Positions 34,695 to 47,542 of a stretch of DNA of 64,000 nucleotides are shown one piece after another. Each line of letters starts with the position of its first letter. The first letter of the stretch is position 1. Position numbers and translations under genes: made by a program. Source of the DNA: Oenanthe sinensis (lineage: Eukaryota; Streptophyta; Magnoliopsida; Apiales; Apiaceae); NCBI GenBank assembly GCA_028671895.1, contig CM053802.1, positions 38,602,201-38,666,200 on the forward strand, read 5' to 3'. The notes under the pieces are model-generated. The model saw nothing but the letters and a program-made list of their open reading frames with translations. It was not told the DNA's origin and ran no database searches.

Positions 34695-35040
34695 CTAGCT
34701 CATATTCCGTGCATCGCACGGATCAAATTGTTTTAATATTTTTATTATAATTCGAATATGTTTTTATTTTTATAATAATAATCTAAACTTTATTTTAATG
34801 TTATATATATATATTATAATTGTTTATATACTTTATTTATATTTATATTTTAACAGGATAATATTTGTGTATTTATTTTAGAGATGTATTTTTATTTAGG
34901 AGATTAATATGAGATATGTTTTTAGTTAGTTGATTAATATTTAAAAATTAGGCATGATAAAAACTATTCGGCCCAAATACTGACCAAGAACTACCGACTA
35001 CCAAACTTTTAATCTTTCAGCCTTAATAATATAGTATAGA
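34695..35040 (-). mobile_element. Small non-autonomous Helitron
   Basis: On the minus strand it begins TCTATACTATATTATTAAGG (35040) and ends with a hairpin, CCGTGC-GAT-GCACGG (34707-34721), nine bases before a terminal CTAG (34695). It sits between A and T, as Helitrons do, with no TSD. At 346 bp it has no coding capacity. The TC start, 3' hairpin and CTRR end together are diagnostic of the class. Confidence 0.8.
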
Positions 35041-37271
35041 TTATCCACAATCCTTTGTTTTTTTACAACACAAGATAAAGTACAAATAACTTGTTGTCCA
35101 TCATTCCCTTATTATTAAAGGCATGGTCGGATTATTTACCACTAAAATTTAGCATTCCGTAATTATTTTTTGTGTTCGTTCTTATTAATTTAATGCAATT
35201 TTTCATAACATGTTTAGAAATTTAATATTTAGCATTTTTTTATGTGTTAGAAATCATATTTCTTTGACAAAAATAAAAAATATATATCTTATAAGAGAAT
35301 AATGGAGAATAATGATGAACCTGAATAAATTATATCAGGTAAACATCATCTTAAACTACATATATGTTTAAAGTAGTATAGCCTATTCGATAAAATGTTG
35401 AGAAACCCATCCACTTCCCACTTTATCCCGTATCATCGTTATCATCTCCTGGATTTTCTCTCTTTCACTATAGTGTCATACTATGTATTAAACAATATTT
35501 TCAAATGTCATTTAACCTGATTTAAGAATAATTTTTAGCTGATATAATCTGATAGCCATTTTTCTCATCTTATATTATGTTTAATATAATTAATTTTTGT
35601 ATATTACATAATTAAGTTAGAAGTTCATCATACTTATATTATTTGTTAATTATTAATATACTGTAAAGAAATTATTTTTCATAAATGTTAATTTTGTTTA
35701 TAGTTAATTTTATGTGAATTAATAACAAATTTGATATTAATGTGTTTATATTGAAGAAATGAAAGATTGCGTTAATGATAATTTCTTTTGGGATGGAGAA
35801 ATTATTAGATGGGGTGATAGTATAAGATATTTTATAAACAAAAAAATGCAGTATATTAACTATAAAACACCTTAAGAAGAGTTGAAAGAAGTTGTGTATC
35901 GATTAATTCAAATAATCAGTTCACATTAGAATATATCGAGGAGTTTGATTGGGTGGAAGAATAGCTCGATTGGGGGAAGAATAGCTCAATTACTTCAACT
36001 TCTCAACTAGTATGCTAATTTCTTGGTTCTCAACTAAACCCTAGTTTTCTCAACTTTCATTTATATGCCAATTTGTGTGTATGTGTGTGTGTATGTGTGT
36101 ATATGTGTGTGTATGTGTGTATAGTTGTGAAATCTATAATTGCTTATACGATTCTAGGTTTATATTCTGTGTAATCTGGGTTGTTAACTATATATTTCTC
36201 CTTAATTGTCAATTTTCTTGATAGTGTAATTGTCAAACATCAACTATATTTGTTTCTTGTATCTCTATGCCTTTTTCTTCTTTCATTTGAATCTTTTCTC
36301 TATAAATTGCATCATGGGTCCTCGTTAATCTTCATTCTGGATTGTTATTTGGCTCTTTTTAAAGGGTTTCTTGTGTTTTAGTGAATGCCCATATGTTTAA
36401 ACTTGTTCTAGAGGTGTATTTATACTTTCTTAGCAATGGGGTTTCACTAATTTATGTGTATGTGTGTACTAGCTACTGACTAGTAAAATAAAGAAACAAA
36501 TTGAAAATTTCACTTTTAAAAGGCCAGAGTTCATGGGCTGAACTAGACATTCATCTAAAATCTTAAGCCGTTAGAGGAAAAGGGATGAGACCCCAACTGG
36601 ATCTTATATCATACTTTAACAATGCTTATGTCTGCCTTTAATTTGATTTTATCAAACATAATCTTTTTGTGTCTTTCTTCATGTATCAGTTGGTTTTTCA
36701 TTTCTTTATTCATTATATGAGTGGTTTTTAACATGACAAAAAAATATTATCTATAACTATCACAAAAGAGATAACATATAATGAGATTTATTTAAATACA
36801 GTACCAGAAATCATAAGAAATACAAATTTATTCGGATATATGATATGATTGATGTTGTGCGATTGAGTTGATAATTAACCAATCTGGGAAATGCTAATAA
36901 CAATGCCATCGCAGTTGCTAATTTATCATGGTATTAGGACTTGTTTGTACTAGTAGTTTCGAAAGTTTAATTTTAATATATATATATCTGACAAAATAGT
37001 GCAGAGTCTGGACAGGGGAGCATTATGCTGTCTCGTATGTCCATATATATTAGACAGAAAACTAAACACCATGTTCTTTGGTGATTTGTCAATTTGTGAA
37101 GCATATATATTAGTACGGATAATTGGGTTATGGCATATTAGTGAAGCATATAAATTAAACAAACACATGTTGCAACTTGTGTTGGCATTAAAATAACAAG
37201 TTTTTTCCATGCGTTGTTTAAGTAAGTACGTATTGATGGTTATATATTTGTATATCAGGTAGGTTAGATAT
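35041..37271. other. Unassigned AT-rich DNA upstream of the CACTA transposase relic
   Basis: No coding text or recognisable repeat ends seen. A (GT)n/(AT)n-type microsatellite TGTGTGTATG occupies about 36070-36125. This is probably 5' sequence of the CACTA element plus older genomic DNA, but no CACTA terminus could be identified. Confidence 0.4.
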
Positions 37272-39066
37272 ATGGATAAGACTTGGATTACAAAAGCTAG
37301 GGATTCCTTATATTATGAAATTTATTTTGAACAGTTCTTAATATACAATGAAAAAAAATGTATATGATACTAAGGCCATTCCTTGTCCATGTGCTCGATG
37401 TGTTAATTTTAAAAAATTCTTAGTAAAAATTATTAGAGGTCATCTATATGAGCATGGTTTTAGTTTAGGGTATATTAATTGGATTTGACATGGGAAAATG
37501 TCTTGTAGAATGGCTGCATCCTTTGTTCGTAGTACTACATTTCCTGTTGTAGTTCCAAATATTCCAACAAAGACAAATGATATATTTTAGGCTATGTATA
37601 ATGAGGGTGATTATAATTCTGAGTCATATGACTTTCAAAGGTTCATAAATGATGTTGAAAAACCTTTGTTTGAGGGTAGCGAGTTTAGTAAGTTAGATTC
37701 TATGTTGAAACTAATTAACTGGAAAGCTAGGTTTGGCGTCAACGACACTTCTTCACTGACTTACTTTCATATGTTAGCTCTTTACTACCTGAAGACAAAT
37801 GTGTTGCCTACTACTACATATGAGCAAAAAAGACATTGTCTAATTTAGGACTTGAATACATAAAATTCCATGCATGACCGAATGACTGCATTCTATATAG
37901 AGGGGTAAATGAACTATCATCCGAGTGTCCAAAGTGTCATTTGTCTCCCTGGAAAGTAGGAAAGGACGGTAAGGTTAGAGTTAATATTCCAGCTAAAGTG
38001 ACGGTATTTTTCCATCATTCCTAGATTTGAGTCAATTGCTGAAATAATGACATGGCATGCAGACAAGAGAACTCACGATGGGCACATTTGTCATACCGCT
38101 GACTCGCCATCTTGGAGAAACATTGATTACATGTTGCTTGAGTTTGGTAATTATCTAAGAAACATCCGTTTAGCATTGTCTGCAGATGGTATAAACCCCC
38201 ATAACAATGTATTAGTTAATAGGTATACATGTTGTCTAGTTTTATTACTAACATATAATCTTCCTCCATGATTATGTATGAAAATGAAGTTTATAATGTT
38301 AATCATATTAGTTTCTGGTCCACACATGCCAGGAAATAATATTGATGTGTATTTACAATCATTGATTGATGATTTGAAGAAGTTATTGGAAGAAGGTGAA
38401 CCAAATATTTATGAAGCCTTTAATAAATCATTTTCACTTTAAAAGCGATTTTGATGTGGACCGTAAACTATTTCCCTGCCTATGGTAATTTGTCTGGTTG
38501 TGTTAATAAGGTTATAAGTTTTGTCCAATATGTGATGACCTAACTGTGTCTAAGCATCTTAATCATAGTAGGAAAAAGTGCTACCAAGGTCATCGTAGGT
38601 ATTTAGATCAACATAATCCTTATATGAGGCAGAGAGCTGCATTTAATGGCGAACAAGGGTTCAAACGTGCAGCTGAACCTCTTACATGACAAGAGGTGTT
38701 ATTGCAACAGGAATAAATAAAATTTTCTTTTGGAAAAGAAGACAAAAAGTCAAAAAAGTTGGCATGTGCATGGAAAAAAATCAATTTTCTTCGAGTTAGA
38801 ATATTAGAAATACCACCATGTTCGACATTGTCTCGATGTTATGCATGTCGAGAAAAACGTATGTGATAACATTATTGAAATGTTACTAAATGTAAAGTCC
38901 AAGACAAAAGATAGTATAGCTTCTCGCCTTGATATGGTGGAAATGGGTATAAGAGATGATTTAGCGCCACAGGTAGGGGAGAGGAGAACCTACTTACCAC
39001 CAGCCCCTTTTACTTTATCAAAGGTAGTAAAAAAATGTTATCATCTATCAAACTACCTTATGGACA
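37272..39066 (+). pseudogene. CACTA (En/Spm) TNP2-type transposase pseudogene, cut by an LTR
   Basis: Starts MDKTWITKARDSLYYE, the usual start of the transposase-associated domain. After a frameshift the Cys motif CPCARCVNF and HLYEHGFSLGY follow (37380-37470). Further text in TNP2 order includes MTWHADKRTHDGHICHTADSPSWRNID (38047), NIRLALSADGINPHNN, TYNLPP, the CDDLTVSKHLNHSRKKCYQGHRRYL region (about 38530-38610), and MHVEKNVCDNIIEMLLN with ARLDMVEMGIRDDLAP and RRTYLPPAPFTLSK (38841-39060). Frameshifts and stops are scattered throughout. The frame ends abruptly at 39066, where the minus-strand LTR begins; the 3' half of the gene should lie beyond 64000. Confidence 0.9.
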
Positions 39067-40560
39067 TGAAGGGTTTCGTGCATGAAGGCAGCGGAATTAA
39101 CGTAAAAAACAATAAAATTCGAAACCCCATCGCAGGATCCGTGTATAACATATGAACGATTATGGTGAATGAAAAATGTACCTTAGAAGCTTTTCGAATT
39201 GTTGTTTAATAGGAGGTCCTTGCTTGATGAATCACAATAGTCCTTTGCTTCAAGAACTGCTCTCTAACGGTATCCACACGAACGTCGATTCGTCCAACGA
39301 TCAGCGGAGATGGTACTAGCCAAGAACAACCACGAATTATCTCTTCTCTCTTACTAGCCTCTCTTAGTATTGAGCTGCTAGGGTTTTATCCTATAAAACG
39401 AATTCACAAGTCTGAATCTTGTAAACACATCCTAATGTATTTATACGAGCTAGAGATAATGGGCCAAACCCTAATCCATGAGGTTTCTTAAAAAACCCAT
39501 TCTGATTTTGTGTTTATTTATTAATTCGAATTCTAGTATATTTATAATTAATCAAGTCTCACTTAATTAATTATAAATTCGAATTAATAATAATAGAATT
39601 ATTTAAATTCATAATTTAAATAAAGTTCCGTTCAAACGTTCTTTATGTGTGACCCTTTAGGTTATTATTACGTTGGCAATAATTTTATTTTCAAATAATA
39701 AAATTATAAACAATGAGCGGCATCTAGTAATACATCATTGCTACCCAAGTAATAAAAATAATTGGTGATTCAATTAAATCTTTCGTGAATAATGTAGAAT
39801 GTAATATAATCCCTTTAACCTTATATTATAGATCAAACTCGAGGCATGTATTGTGTCATCCTCTTCAACGTTTAATCCGGGTTTCCTTGATCAATGAGTA
39901 AACTATTAATCAAATCAATATTTGAGCATGACCATGCATTTTATAGTCTCACTCAATCAAGAGGCCAATAATATCACTCCTAAAATAGGAGTGTTAAATT
40001 CTATATCTATCATTCATATTTCTCATATGATTCATAGCATACCCAATGTCTACCTTTATCATTACCCGGTTAAAGATAACTTTGAGTGTAATCAAAGTAT
40101 ATTAATTCTCGTATAGAAATATAATGATTTCAAGTCAGAGGATCATTACATCATTATCATAGTGAGAATATCTTATAACACTTATTAACATGTAGATTCT
40201 CACAACGGGTCAGTCTAGTGCCATGCATTGAGACATGCACTTATATTCTTGACTTTAGTATCACTATACCTATGACCAATGAGATGTGGTCATCAGTCAA
40301 CAAACATGCTAGTCTTATTGCATTATTATTGTCCTTAAATAATAATACTCGACTAGGGACTTTTAGGAATAAAATATTATTCATATAATCTCATTTTTAA
40401 GTCACATACATAAATATATATATTACGTATTAATATTCCAAGGACATTTATTATTCTTTCAATTTATGACGCAGTAAATAAAGACATAATAAATATTCAT
40501 TAAATAATCACATAAAACATAATCCTTAATTATTTTCAATAAAAAATTGAAAGTATTGTC
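39067..40560 (-). repeat. Minus-strand LTR, probable 3' LTR of E, truncated
   Basis: TGAAGGGTTTCG...GTATTGTC. This is the reverse complement of an LTR closely related to F's 3' LTR (46026-47542). It lacks the last 20 or so bases of the LTR (CTCTAGGACACCAATACTAACA in F), where a GC-rich minisatellite begins instead. Confidence 0.8.
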
Positions 40561-40730
40561 AGCTCGACCGCAGCCGGGGGCTGCCGCCCCCAGACCCCGC
40601 CCGGGGTTGCCGCCCCCAGACCCCGCCCGGGGCTGCCGCCCCCAGACCCCGCCCGGGGCTGCCGCCCCAGACCCCGCCCAGGGTTACCGTCCCGGACCCC
40701 GCCCAAGGGCTGCCGCCCCCGGACCCCCAC
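40561..40730. repeat. GC-rich minisatellite, unit about 26 bp
   Basis: About six to seven imperfect copies of a 26-bp unit (ACCCCGCCCGGGGCTGCCGC plus CCCCAG). It is strikingly GC-rich against an AT-rich background and separates the truncated LTR from F's leader. Open frames across it on both strands are compositional artefacts. Confidence 0.85.
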
Positions 40731-42045
40731 AATATTTTTCATGTTCTTTTTGTGTACTTGAGCATGGTGCTGGCTATGGCCTTTAGACCCCTAGATTAAT
40801 GGTTTTGGTTTTAGTTTTATAAATACTACTTGCATGTCGTTTTCTTCATTCTTGTAATTGTTTAACCTCGAATGTAACTCGAGTTTTCTTATGTAAGTAT
40901 ATTAGTATAGATTGTATTCAATTATTCCATGTAATATAATTGAAGGATGGTCCAAGATGAGGAGCAAGCACCCATGAATACAAGAAGAATGAAGACATGT
41001 AATTGTATTTATATTTTACCACCATAGATTGACCTTGATCCTTTCATTAGCTCGAAAAGATCACACAAGAAAAGGACCATAACCAAGCACGTTTACATAT
41101 TGCACTTTACATATTGATGCATGAATGTTAGTGTAGAATAGTTAATGATGCATGCTTTAATTAGATTAATCATGTATGTGTGTATTAGATACGACACCCA
41201 TGCCATGCTTGTTTAAACAAGATAAAATCTGTAACGACTCAAGATTTTAAAATTGAACAAACGATCATGAGATTCTTGTGTTTATGAAACACGGTATTGT
41301 ATATGAATTTTCATTTTTCTGATATGGGGAGATTTTGTCAACAATGGATTATTAATTTAATCTGTTAGAAAGTTGGGTTTTAAGTGAGACCGCTTGTGAC
41401 TTCTCCGACGATCTGGAAATCAAACCATTGACGAATATAGAAATATATTATTTAATCAAGGAAAAATTGAGAATCTCTTTATGATGGGATCATAATTGTT
41501 AAATAATAAATCCCTAAATAAATATTAAGTTAATATAGATGCCTTCCAATGTTTATACACATTAAGATCTAGATTGAGAAGGAGTGGGTTTGCCAAAGTA
41601 AAGTGCTCTTATTAAACATGGGAAAATGTGATAAGTAATTGTACTTTGTTTATTAAATGTTGGGTCTAACTTAACTAAATCATCACAATAGGATTGTGGG
41701 TTTAAAGGCATAGAGTTTGGTGAGATTTATTGGATAAATGTGTACAAAGGGTTGTTCCACCAAACTATCCAAGAATTATATTTGATATAATTGACAAATG
41801 TTGTCTACCTAAATAGTCGTGTTTTGGGTGTATTAGCCAACGCTATCTTAAAACATGGATGAAATATGGATATTGGCTCACTAGAAAGATTTGATGAAAT
41901 GCTTTCCGAATTAATAGTTAGGGCTATTGATTTGAACAAAATAGTGAGAGATATATATTATGAATGTATATGATAATCACTTGAACATAATTAAAAATTC
42001 TGCAAACTAACTAAATTTATGCATTTTAACATTATAGATATTTAA
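40731..42045 (+). other. Untranslated leader of F
   Basis: Homologous to A's leader (3460-4797) and, reversed, to E's leader at 63623-64000. No ORF supported. Confidence 0.75.
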
Positions 42046-42729
42046 ATGGCAAACAATACAAATACTTTCTCCATACGAGCAACCCTTGAGAAGGACAAGC
42101 TGACAGGAACTAACTTCCTGGATTGGTATAGGAATTTGAGGATTGTCCTCGGGCAGGAGTGAAAGCTTCACGTCATTGAAATTCCTTCACCTGCTCCTCC
42201 TGCTGAGAATGCAACTCGTGTTCAGCAAAATGCTTATCAGAAGCATATTGATGATGCGAATGATGTTGCATGTCTCATGCTGGCAACCATAAGTGCTGAG
42301 CTTCAAAAACAACATGAGCATATGGATGCTTATGAGATGATTGAACACCTTCAAAGATTGTATGAGGGCCAGGCTCGTCATGAAAGGTTTGACACGAGTA
42401 AAGCACTGTATGCTTGCAAACAGGGAGAGCGTGAACCTGTTCAACCACATGTTCTAAAGATGATAGGTTATATTGAGTATCTTGATACTTTGGGTTTCCC
42501 GATTGGTCCGGAAGCTCAGATTGACTTGATCTTGCAATCTTTGAACCGCAACTATACTCATTTTGTTATGAACTACAAAATGAATGAGATAGACAAAACA
42601 CCCACTGAATTGTTGGTCATGTTACGAACTGCTGAAACCAACATGAAAAAGGTTGAACCTACTTCCATGCTGATGGTAGAAAACAAAGGTAAGGCTAATA
42701 GGAAAGGCAAATGGAAGGGAAAGAAGTAG
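42046..42729 (+). pseudogene. gag of F, two nonsense mutations
   Basis: Starts MANNTNTFSIRATLEKDKL at ATG 42046. A TGA near 42160 replaces an Arg codon that is intact in E. After it the frame is open through the UBN2-type Gag (HMDAYEMIEHLQRLYEGQAR, YIEYLDTLGFPIG) to a TAG at 42727, where E has Lys. The CCHC knuckle (CHYCGKPGHWKRNCH, 42811-42855) follows in frame, so in the ancestor gag and pol were one open frame. Confidence 0.9.
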
Positions 42730-42855
42730 ATTGGATCTGCTTCTGGTCCCAAGCCAAAGGCTAATCCCAAACAGGCTTTAAATCCTAAAGGTGCTGTTGC
42801 AAAGGGTGATTGTCACTACTGTGGTAAACCAGGTCATTGGAAGAGAAACTGTCAT

Positions 42856-45800
42856 GCTTATTTGGAGGATCTAAAGAAGAAGAAGGCTGGTCAAGCTTCT
42901 GATTCAGGTATTTATGTTATAGAGGTCAATTTGTCTACTTCTACATCATGGGTATTGGATACTGGATGTGGTTCTCAAATTGTATAAATGTGCAGGAGCT
43001 GTAAAGGAGTAGGACTTTTGCAAAGGGAGAGGTCGACCTACGAGTTGGCAAAGGAGCAAAGTTTGTTGCCTTAGCTGTAGGGACTTATTCTTTATCATTG
43101 CCCACTAGGCTTATTTTAGAACTTGAAAATTGTTTTTACGTGCCTGCAATTTGCAGAAACTTTATTACGGTTTCTTGTTTGGACAAGAAAGGTTTTGCTT
43201 TTTCAATTCAGAACAATTGTTGTTCATTTTCTTTGAATAATGTTACCTATGGGGTTGCACGTTTGTCTAACGGTGTATATGTTCTTGATTTAGACACTCC
43301 CATCTATAATGTGAATAACAAACGTATTAAGACTAATGACTCAAATCAAACATACCTCTGGCACTGTCGTTTAGGCCATATAAATGAGAAGCGCATTTCC
43401 AAGTTACATAAGGATGGATACTTGGATAAGTTTGATTTTGAATCATACGAAGCATGCGAACCCTGTCTCATTGGAAAAATGACTAAAACTCCTTTTACTG
43501 GACAAGGTGGAAGGGCCACTGGACGATTAGAACTTATACATAGTGATGTATGTGGTCCTATGCGTACTATGGCAAGAGGTGCCTTTTACTACTTTATCAC
43601 GTTTACTGATGATTTCAGTAGATATGGATATGTGTATCTTATGAAGAACAAATCCGATTCTTTTGAAAAGTTCAAAGAATACAAAGCTGAAGTAGAAAAG
43701 CAAATTGGCGGAAGTATTAAGACTCTACGATCTGATCGTGGAGGTGAATACTTAAGCCATGAATTTAAGAGTTTATTAAAAGAGTGTGGTATTGTATCAC
43801 AACTCACTCCTCCCGGAACACCACAATGGAATGGAGTTTCTGGGAGGAGAAATCGTACCTTGTTGGACATGGTGCGATCGATGATGAGTCATGCAGATCT
43901 TCCAATTAGTTTCTGGGGCTACGCCCTGAAGACGGCTGCTTATACACTTAACCGAGTTCCTACTAAAACGGTTGAGAAGACTCCATATGAGATATGGACT
44001 GTGAAACGTCATAGCATGTCATTTATGAAAATATGGGGATGTGAAGCGTTTGTGAAACGTTTAACTTCTGACAAGCTAGGACCTAAATCAGACAAATGTA
44101 ATTTTCTGGGATACCCAATTGAAACAAAGGGTTATTCATTCTATAATCCTTCCGAGAACAAAGTATTTGTTGCTCGAATTGCAGTTTTCCTTGAAAGAGA
44201 AATGCTGTCTAAAAAAGACAGTGGGAGGATAATAAAACTCGATGAAATTCGAGACCCACAAGATAACAATGAGCCAATGGAGGAACCTGAGCAGAATGTA
44301 CAAGAAAACAATACTGCTCAGGAAACATAGGTTGTTCATAGGTCTAGTAGGATTCGCCATGAGCCTGAGAGATATTATGGATTTCTCTTAACTCAAGATG
44401 GTAATGTAATGCTTATCGACGAAGATGAGCCTCTCACCTACCAAGACACTATGAACACTCCAGAATCCAAGAGATGGCTGAATGCCATGAAATCTGAGAT
44501 GGAATCCATGTATACTAATCAAGTATGGACTTTGGTTGATCCACATGAAGGGGTAAAACCTATAGGGTGCAAGTGGGTTTTCAAGAAGAAGACCGACATG
44601 GATGGTAATGTACAGACCTCTAAGGCACGATTGGTGGCAAAAGGTTTCAAGCAAATTCATGGTATTGACTATGATGAGACTTTTTCACCAGTGGCTATGG
44701 TCAAGTTCATCAGGATTTTGCTTGCTATAGCTGCTTACTATGATTATGAAATCTGGCAGATGGATGTCAAAACCGCTTTCTTAAATGGGAGCCTTGAAGA
44801 AGATGTGGATGTGTACATGACACAGCCTGAGGGTTTTGTTGATCCAAAGCATGCTGGAAAGGTATGTAAGTTGCGTCGATCCATTTATGGATTGAAACAA
44901 GCCTCGAGGAGATGGAACATTCGTTTTGATAAAATCGTCAAAGAGTTTGGGTTTATTCAAAATGAAGATGAACCATGTGTTTACAAGAAGGTTAGTGGGA
45001 GCAATGTGGCATTCCTAGTACTATATTGATGACATATTAATAATAGGGAATGACATTCCTTCTTTACAGGCTGTTAAGACTTGGTTGAGTAAAAATTTCT
45101 CAATGAAAGACTTAGGCGATGCAACCTATATATTAGGTATCAGGATCTATAGAGATAGATCAAGAAGAATGATTGGCCTAACTTAGAGTACATACATTGA
45201 CAAAGTTTTGCATCGATTTGGGATGCAAGATCCTAAAAGGGGCTATGTCCCGATGTCTCATGGGATATCGATCTCTAAAGAAAACAGTCCTAAGTCATTG
45301 GATGATAAGGACCGTATGAGTAAAGTTCCATATGCGTCGGCAATTGGTTCTATAATGTATGCAGTGATATGTACTCGTCCTTATGTCTCGTATGCTTTGA
45401 GCATGACGAGTAGATATCAGTCTAATCCAGGTGAAGGTCACTGGACGGCAGTCAAGAATATTCTTAAGTACTTGAAAAGGACTAAAGATAAATTCTTGGT
45501 ATATGGAAGAGACGAAAAGCTGGTTGTAAAAGGTTACACCGATGCTAGTTTCCCAACAGACAAGGATGATTCGATCTCTCAGTCTGGTTTTGTATTTTGT
45601 CTAAATGGAGGTGCTGTAAGCTGGAAAAGTTCAAAGCAAGAGCCGATTATCGATTCTACAATGGAGGCTGAGTATGTTGCTGCCTGTGAAGCAGCCAAGG
45701 AGGCTGTATGGATTCGGAATTTTATTGCAGGTCTTGGTGTGGTTCCTTCGGTCGCAGATCCGATAGATTTATACTGCGATAATAACGGAGCCATTTCATT

Positions 45801-46011
45801 GGCTAAGGAACCAAGGTCTCATTCCCGAACAAAGCATATACTCAGACGATATCATCTTCTTCGAGAGATTAATAATCGAGGGGATATACATATATGTAAA
45901 GTGCATACAAATGATAACATTGCAGATCCACTGACCAAGGCTTTGTCGCAGCAGAAGCACGAAGGTCATACTAGTTCCATGGGTATTAGATACATGAGAT
46001 ATTGGCTCTAG
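42856..46011 (+). pseudogene. pol of F (protease, integrase, RT, RNase H), several lesions
   Basis: Protease WVLDTGCGS (42949) is followed by a 1-bp loss near 42972. The open part 43098-44330 covers GAG-pre-integrase (LWHCRLGHINEKR, CEPCLIGKM) and the integrase core (LIHSDVCGPM, LRSDRGGEY, WNGVSGRRNRTLLD). A TAG replaces Gln at 44328. RT continues 44409-45029 (WVFKKKTDMDG, QMDVKTAFLNG, YGLKQASRRW), with a frameshift in the YVDD region at about 45025. RNase H is in 45208-46011 (GYTDASF, MEAEYVAACEA, IADPLTKALSQQKHEGHTSS). Order and length are full for a Tnt1-94-like Pol, but it cannot be expressed whole. Confidence 0.92.
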
Positions 46012-46014
46012 TAC

Positions 46015-46025
46015 AAGTGGGAGAT
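46015..46025 (+). promoter_or_regulatory. Polypurine tract of F
   Basis: AAGTGGGAGAT, identical to A's. Confidence 0.9.
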
Positions 46026-47542
46026 TGTTAGTATTGGTGTCCTAGAGACAATACTTTTAATATTTTATTGAAAACAATTAAGGATTATGTTTTATGTGAT
46101 TATTTAATTAATATTTATTATGTCTTTGTTTACTGCGTTATAAATTGAAAGAATAATAAATGTCCTTAGAATATTAATACGTAATATATGTCTTTAAGTA
46201 TGTGACTTAAAAATGAGATTATATGAATAGTATTTTATTCTTAAAAGTCCTTAGTCGAGTATTATTATTTAAGGACAATAATAATGCAATAAGACTAGCA
46301 TGTTTGTTGACTGATGATCACATCTCATTGGTCATAGGTATGTTGATACTAAAGTCAAGATAATAAGTGCATGTCTCAATGCATGGCACTGGACAGACCC
46401 ATTGTGAGAATCTACATGTTAATAAGTGTCATAAGAAATTCTCACTGTGATAATGATGTAATGATCATTTGACTTGAGATCATTATATTTCTATACAAGA
46501 ATTAATATACTTTGATTACACTCAAAGTTACCTTTAACCGGGTAATGATAAAGTTGGACGTTGGGTATGCTATGAATCATATGAGAAATATGAATGATAG
46601 ATATATTGTTTAACCCTCATATTTTAGGAGTGATATTATTGGCCTCTTGATTGAGTGAGACTATAAAATGCATGGCCATGCTCAAATGTTGATTTGATTA
46701 ATATTCTACTCATTGATCAAGAAAACCCGGATTAAATGTTGATGAGGATGACACAGAACATGCCTCGAGTTTAATCTATAATATAAGGTTAAAGGGATTA
46801 TATTACATTGAACATTATTCACGAAAGGTTTAATTGAATCACAAATTATTATTATTACTTGGGTAACAATGATGTATTACTAGATGCCGCTCATTGTTTA
46901 TAATTTTATTAGAAAATAAAATTATTGCCAACGTAATAATAACCTAAATGGTCTCACACAAAGAACGTTTAAACGGAGCTTTATTTAAATTATGAATTTA
47001 AATAATTTTATTATTAGTTTGAATTTATTTATTGAATTAATTAAGTGAGACTTGATTAATTAAATTTATATTCGAATTAATAAATAAACCCAAAATCAGA
47101 ATGGGTTTTTGTGAAACCTCATGGATTAGGGTTTGGCCCATTATCTCTAGCTCATATAAATACATTATGATGTGTTTACAGACCTCATACTTGTGAATTC
47201 GTTTTATCAGATAAAACCCTAGCAGCTCAATACGAAGAGAGGCTAGCAAGTGAGAGAGATAGAGAAGAGATAATTCGTGGGTGTTCTTGGCTAGTACCAT
47301 CTCCGCTGATTGTTAGACAAATCGACGTTCGTGTGGATACCATTAGAGAGTAGTTCTTGAAGAAGGGGCTGCTGTGATTCACGCTTCTGGACCTACATAA
47401 TCATCCTAAGGAAAGCTTTAATAAGGTACACATAATCTTCTCCATAATCATCAGTCAATTATACACGGATCCTGCGTTTGGGATTCGCCATTTTTTTTTA
47501 TTTACCGTTATTCCGCTGCGTTTTCATGCCTTAATCCCAACA
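46026..47542 (+). repeat. 3' LTR of F
   Basis: 1517 bp, TGTTAGTATTGG...CCCAACA. Same family as A's LTRs but clearly diverged from them (a different subfamily), closest to 39067-40560. Confidence 0.9.

Larger units (their letters stand above)
40561..47542 (+). mobile_element. Copia element F, plus strand, 5' LTR missing
   Basis: F consists of a leader (40731-42045), gag, pol, polypurine tract and a complete 3' LTR (46026-47542). No 5' LTR or primer-binding site is present; the left end is broken at the GC-rich block. The right LTR end abuts E's minus-strand pol (47543), so F inserted into E, and a later deletion removed F's 5' LTR, E's pol end and part of E's 3' LTR. Confidence 0.7.

Noticed and set aside
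35459..35475. CACTATAGTG at 35467 as a CACTA terminus
   Set aside because: It is a short palindrome without subterminal repeats or a partner end.
36181..36381. 66-aa ORF upstream of the transposase relic
   Set aside because: Hydrophobic AT-rich text with no conserved motif; likely chance.
40536..40786. Overlapping Pro/Gly/Ala-rich ORFs on both strands
   Set aside because: They are translations of the GC-rich minisatellite; repeats without stops look open in several frames.
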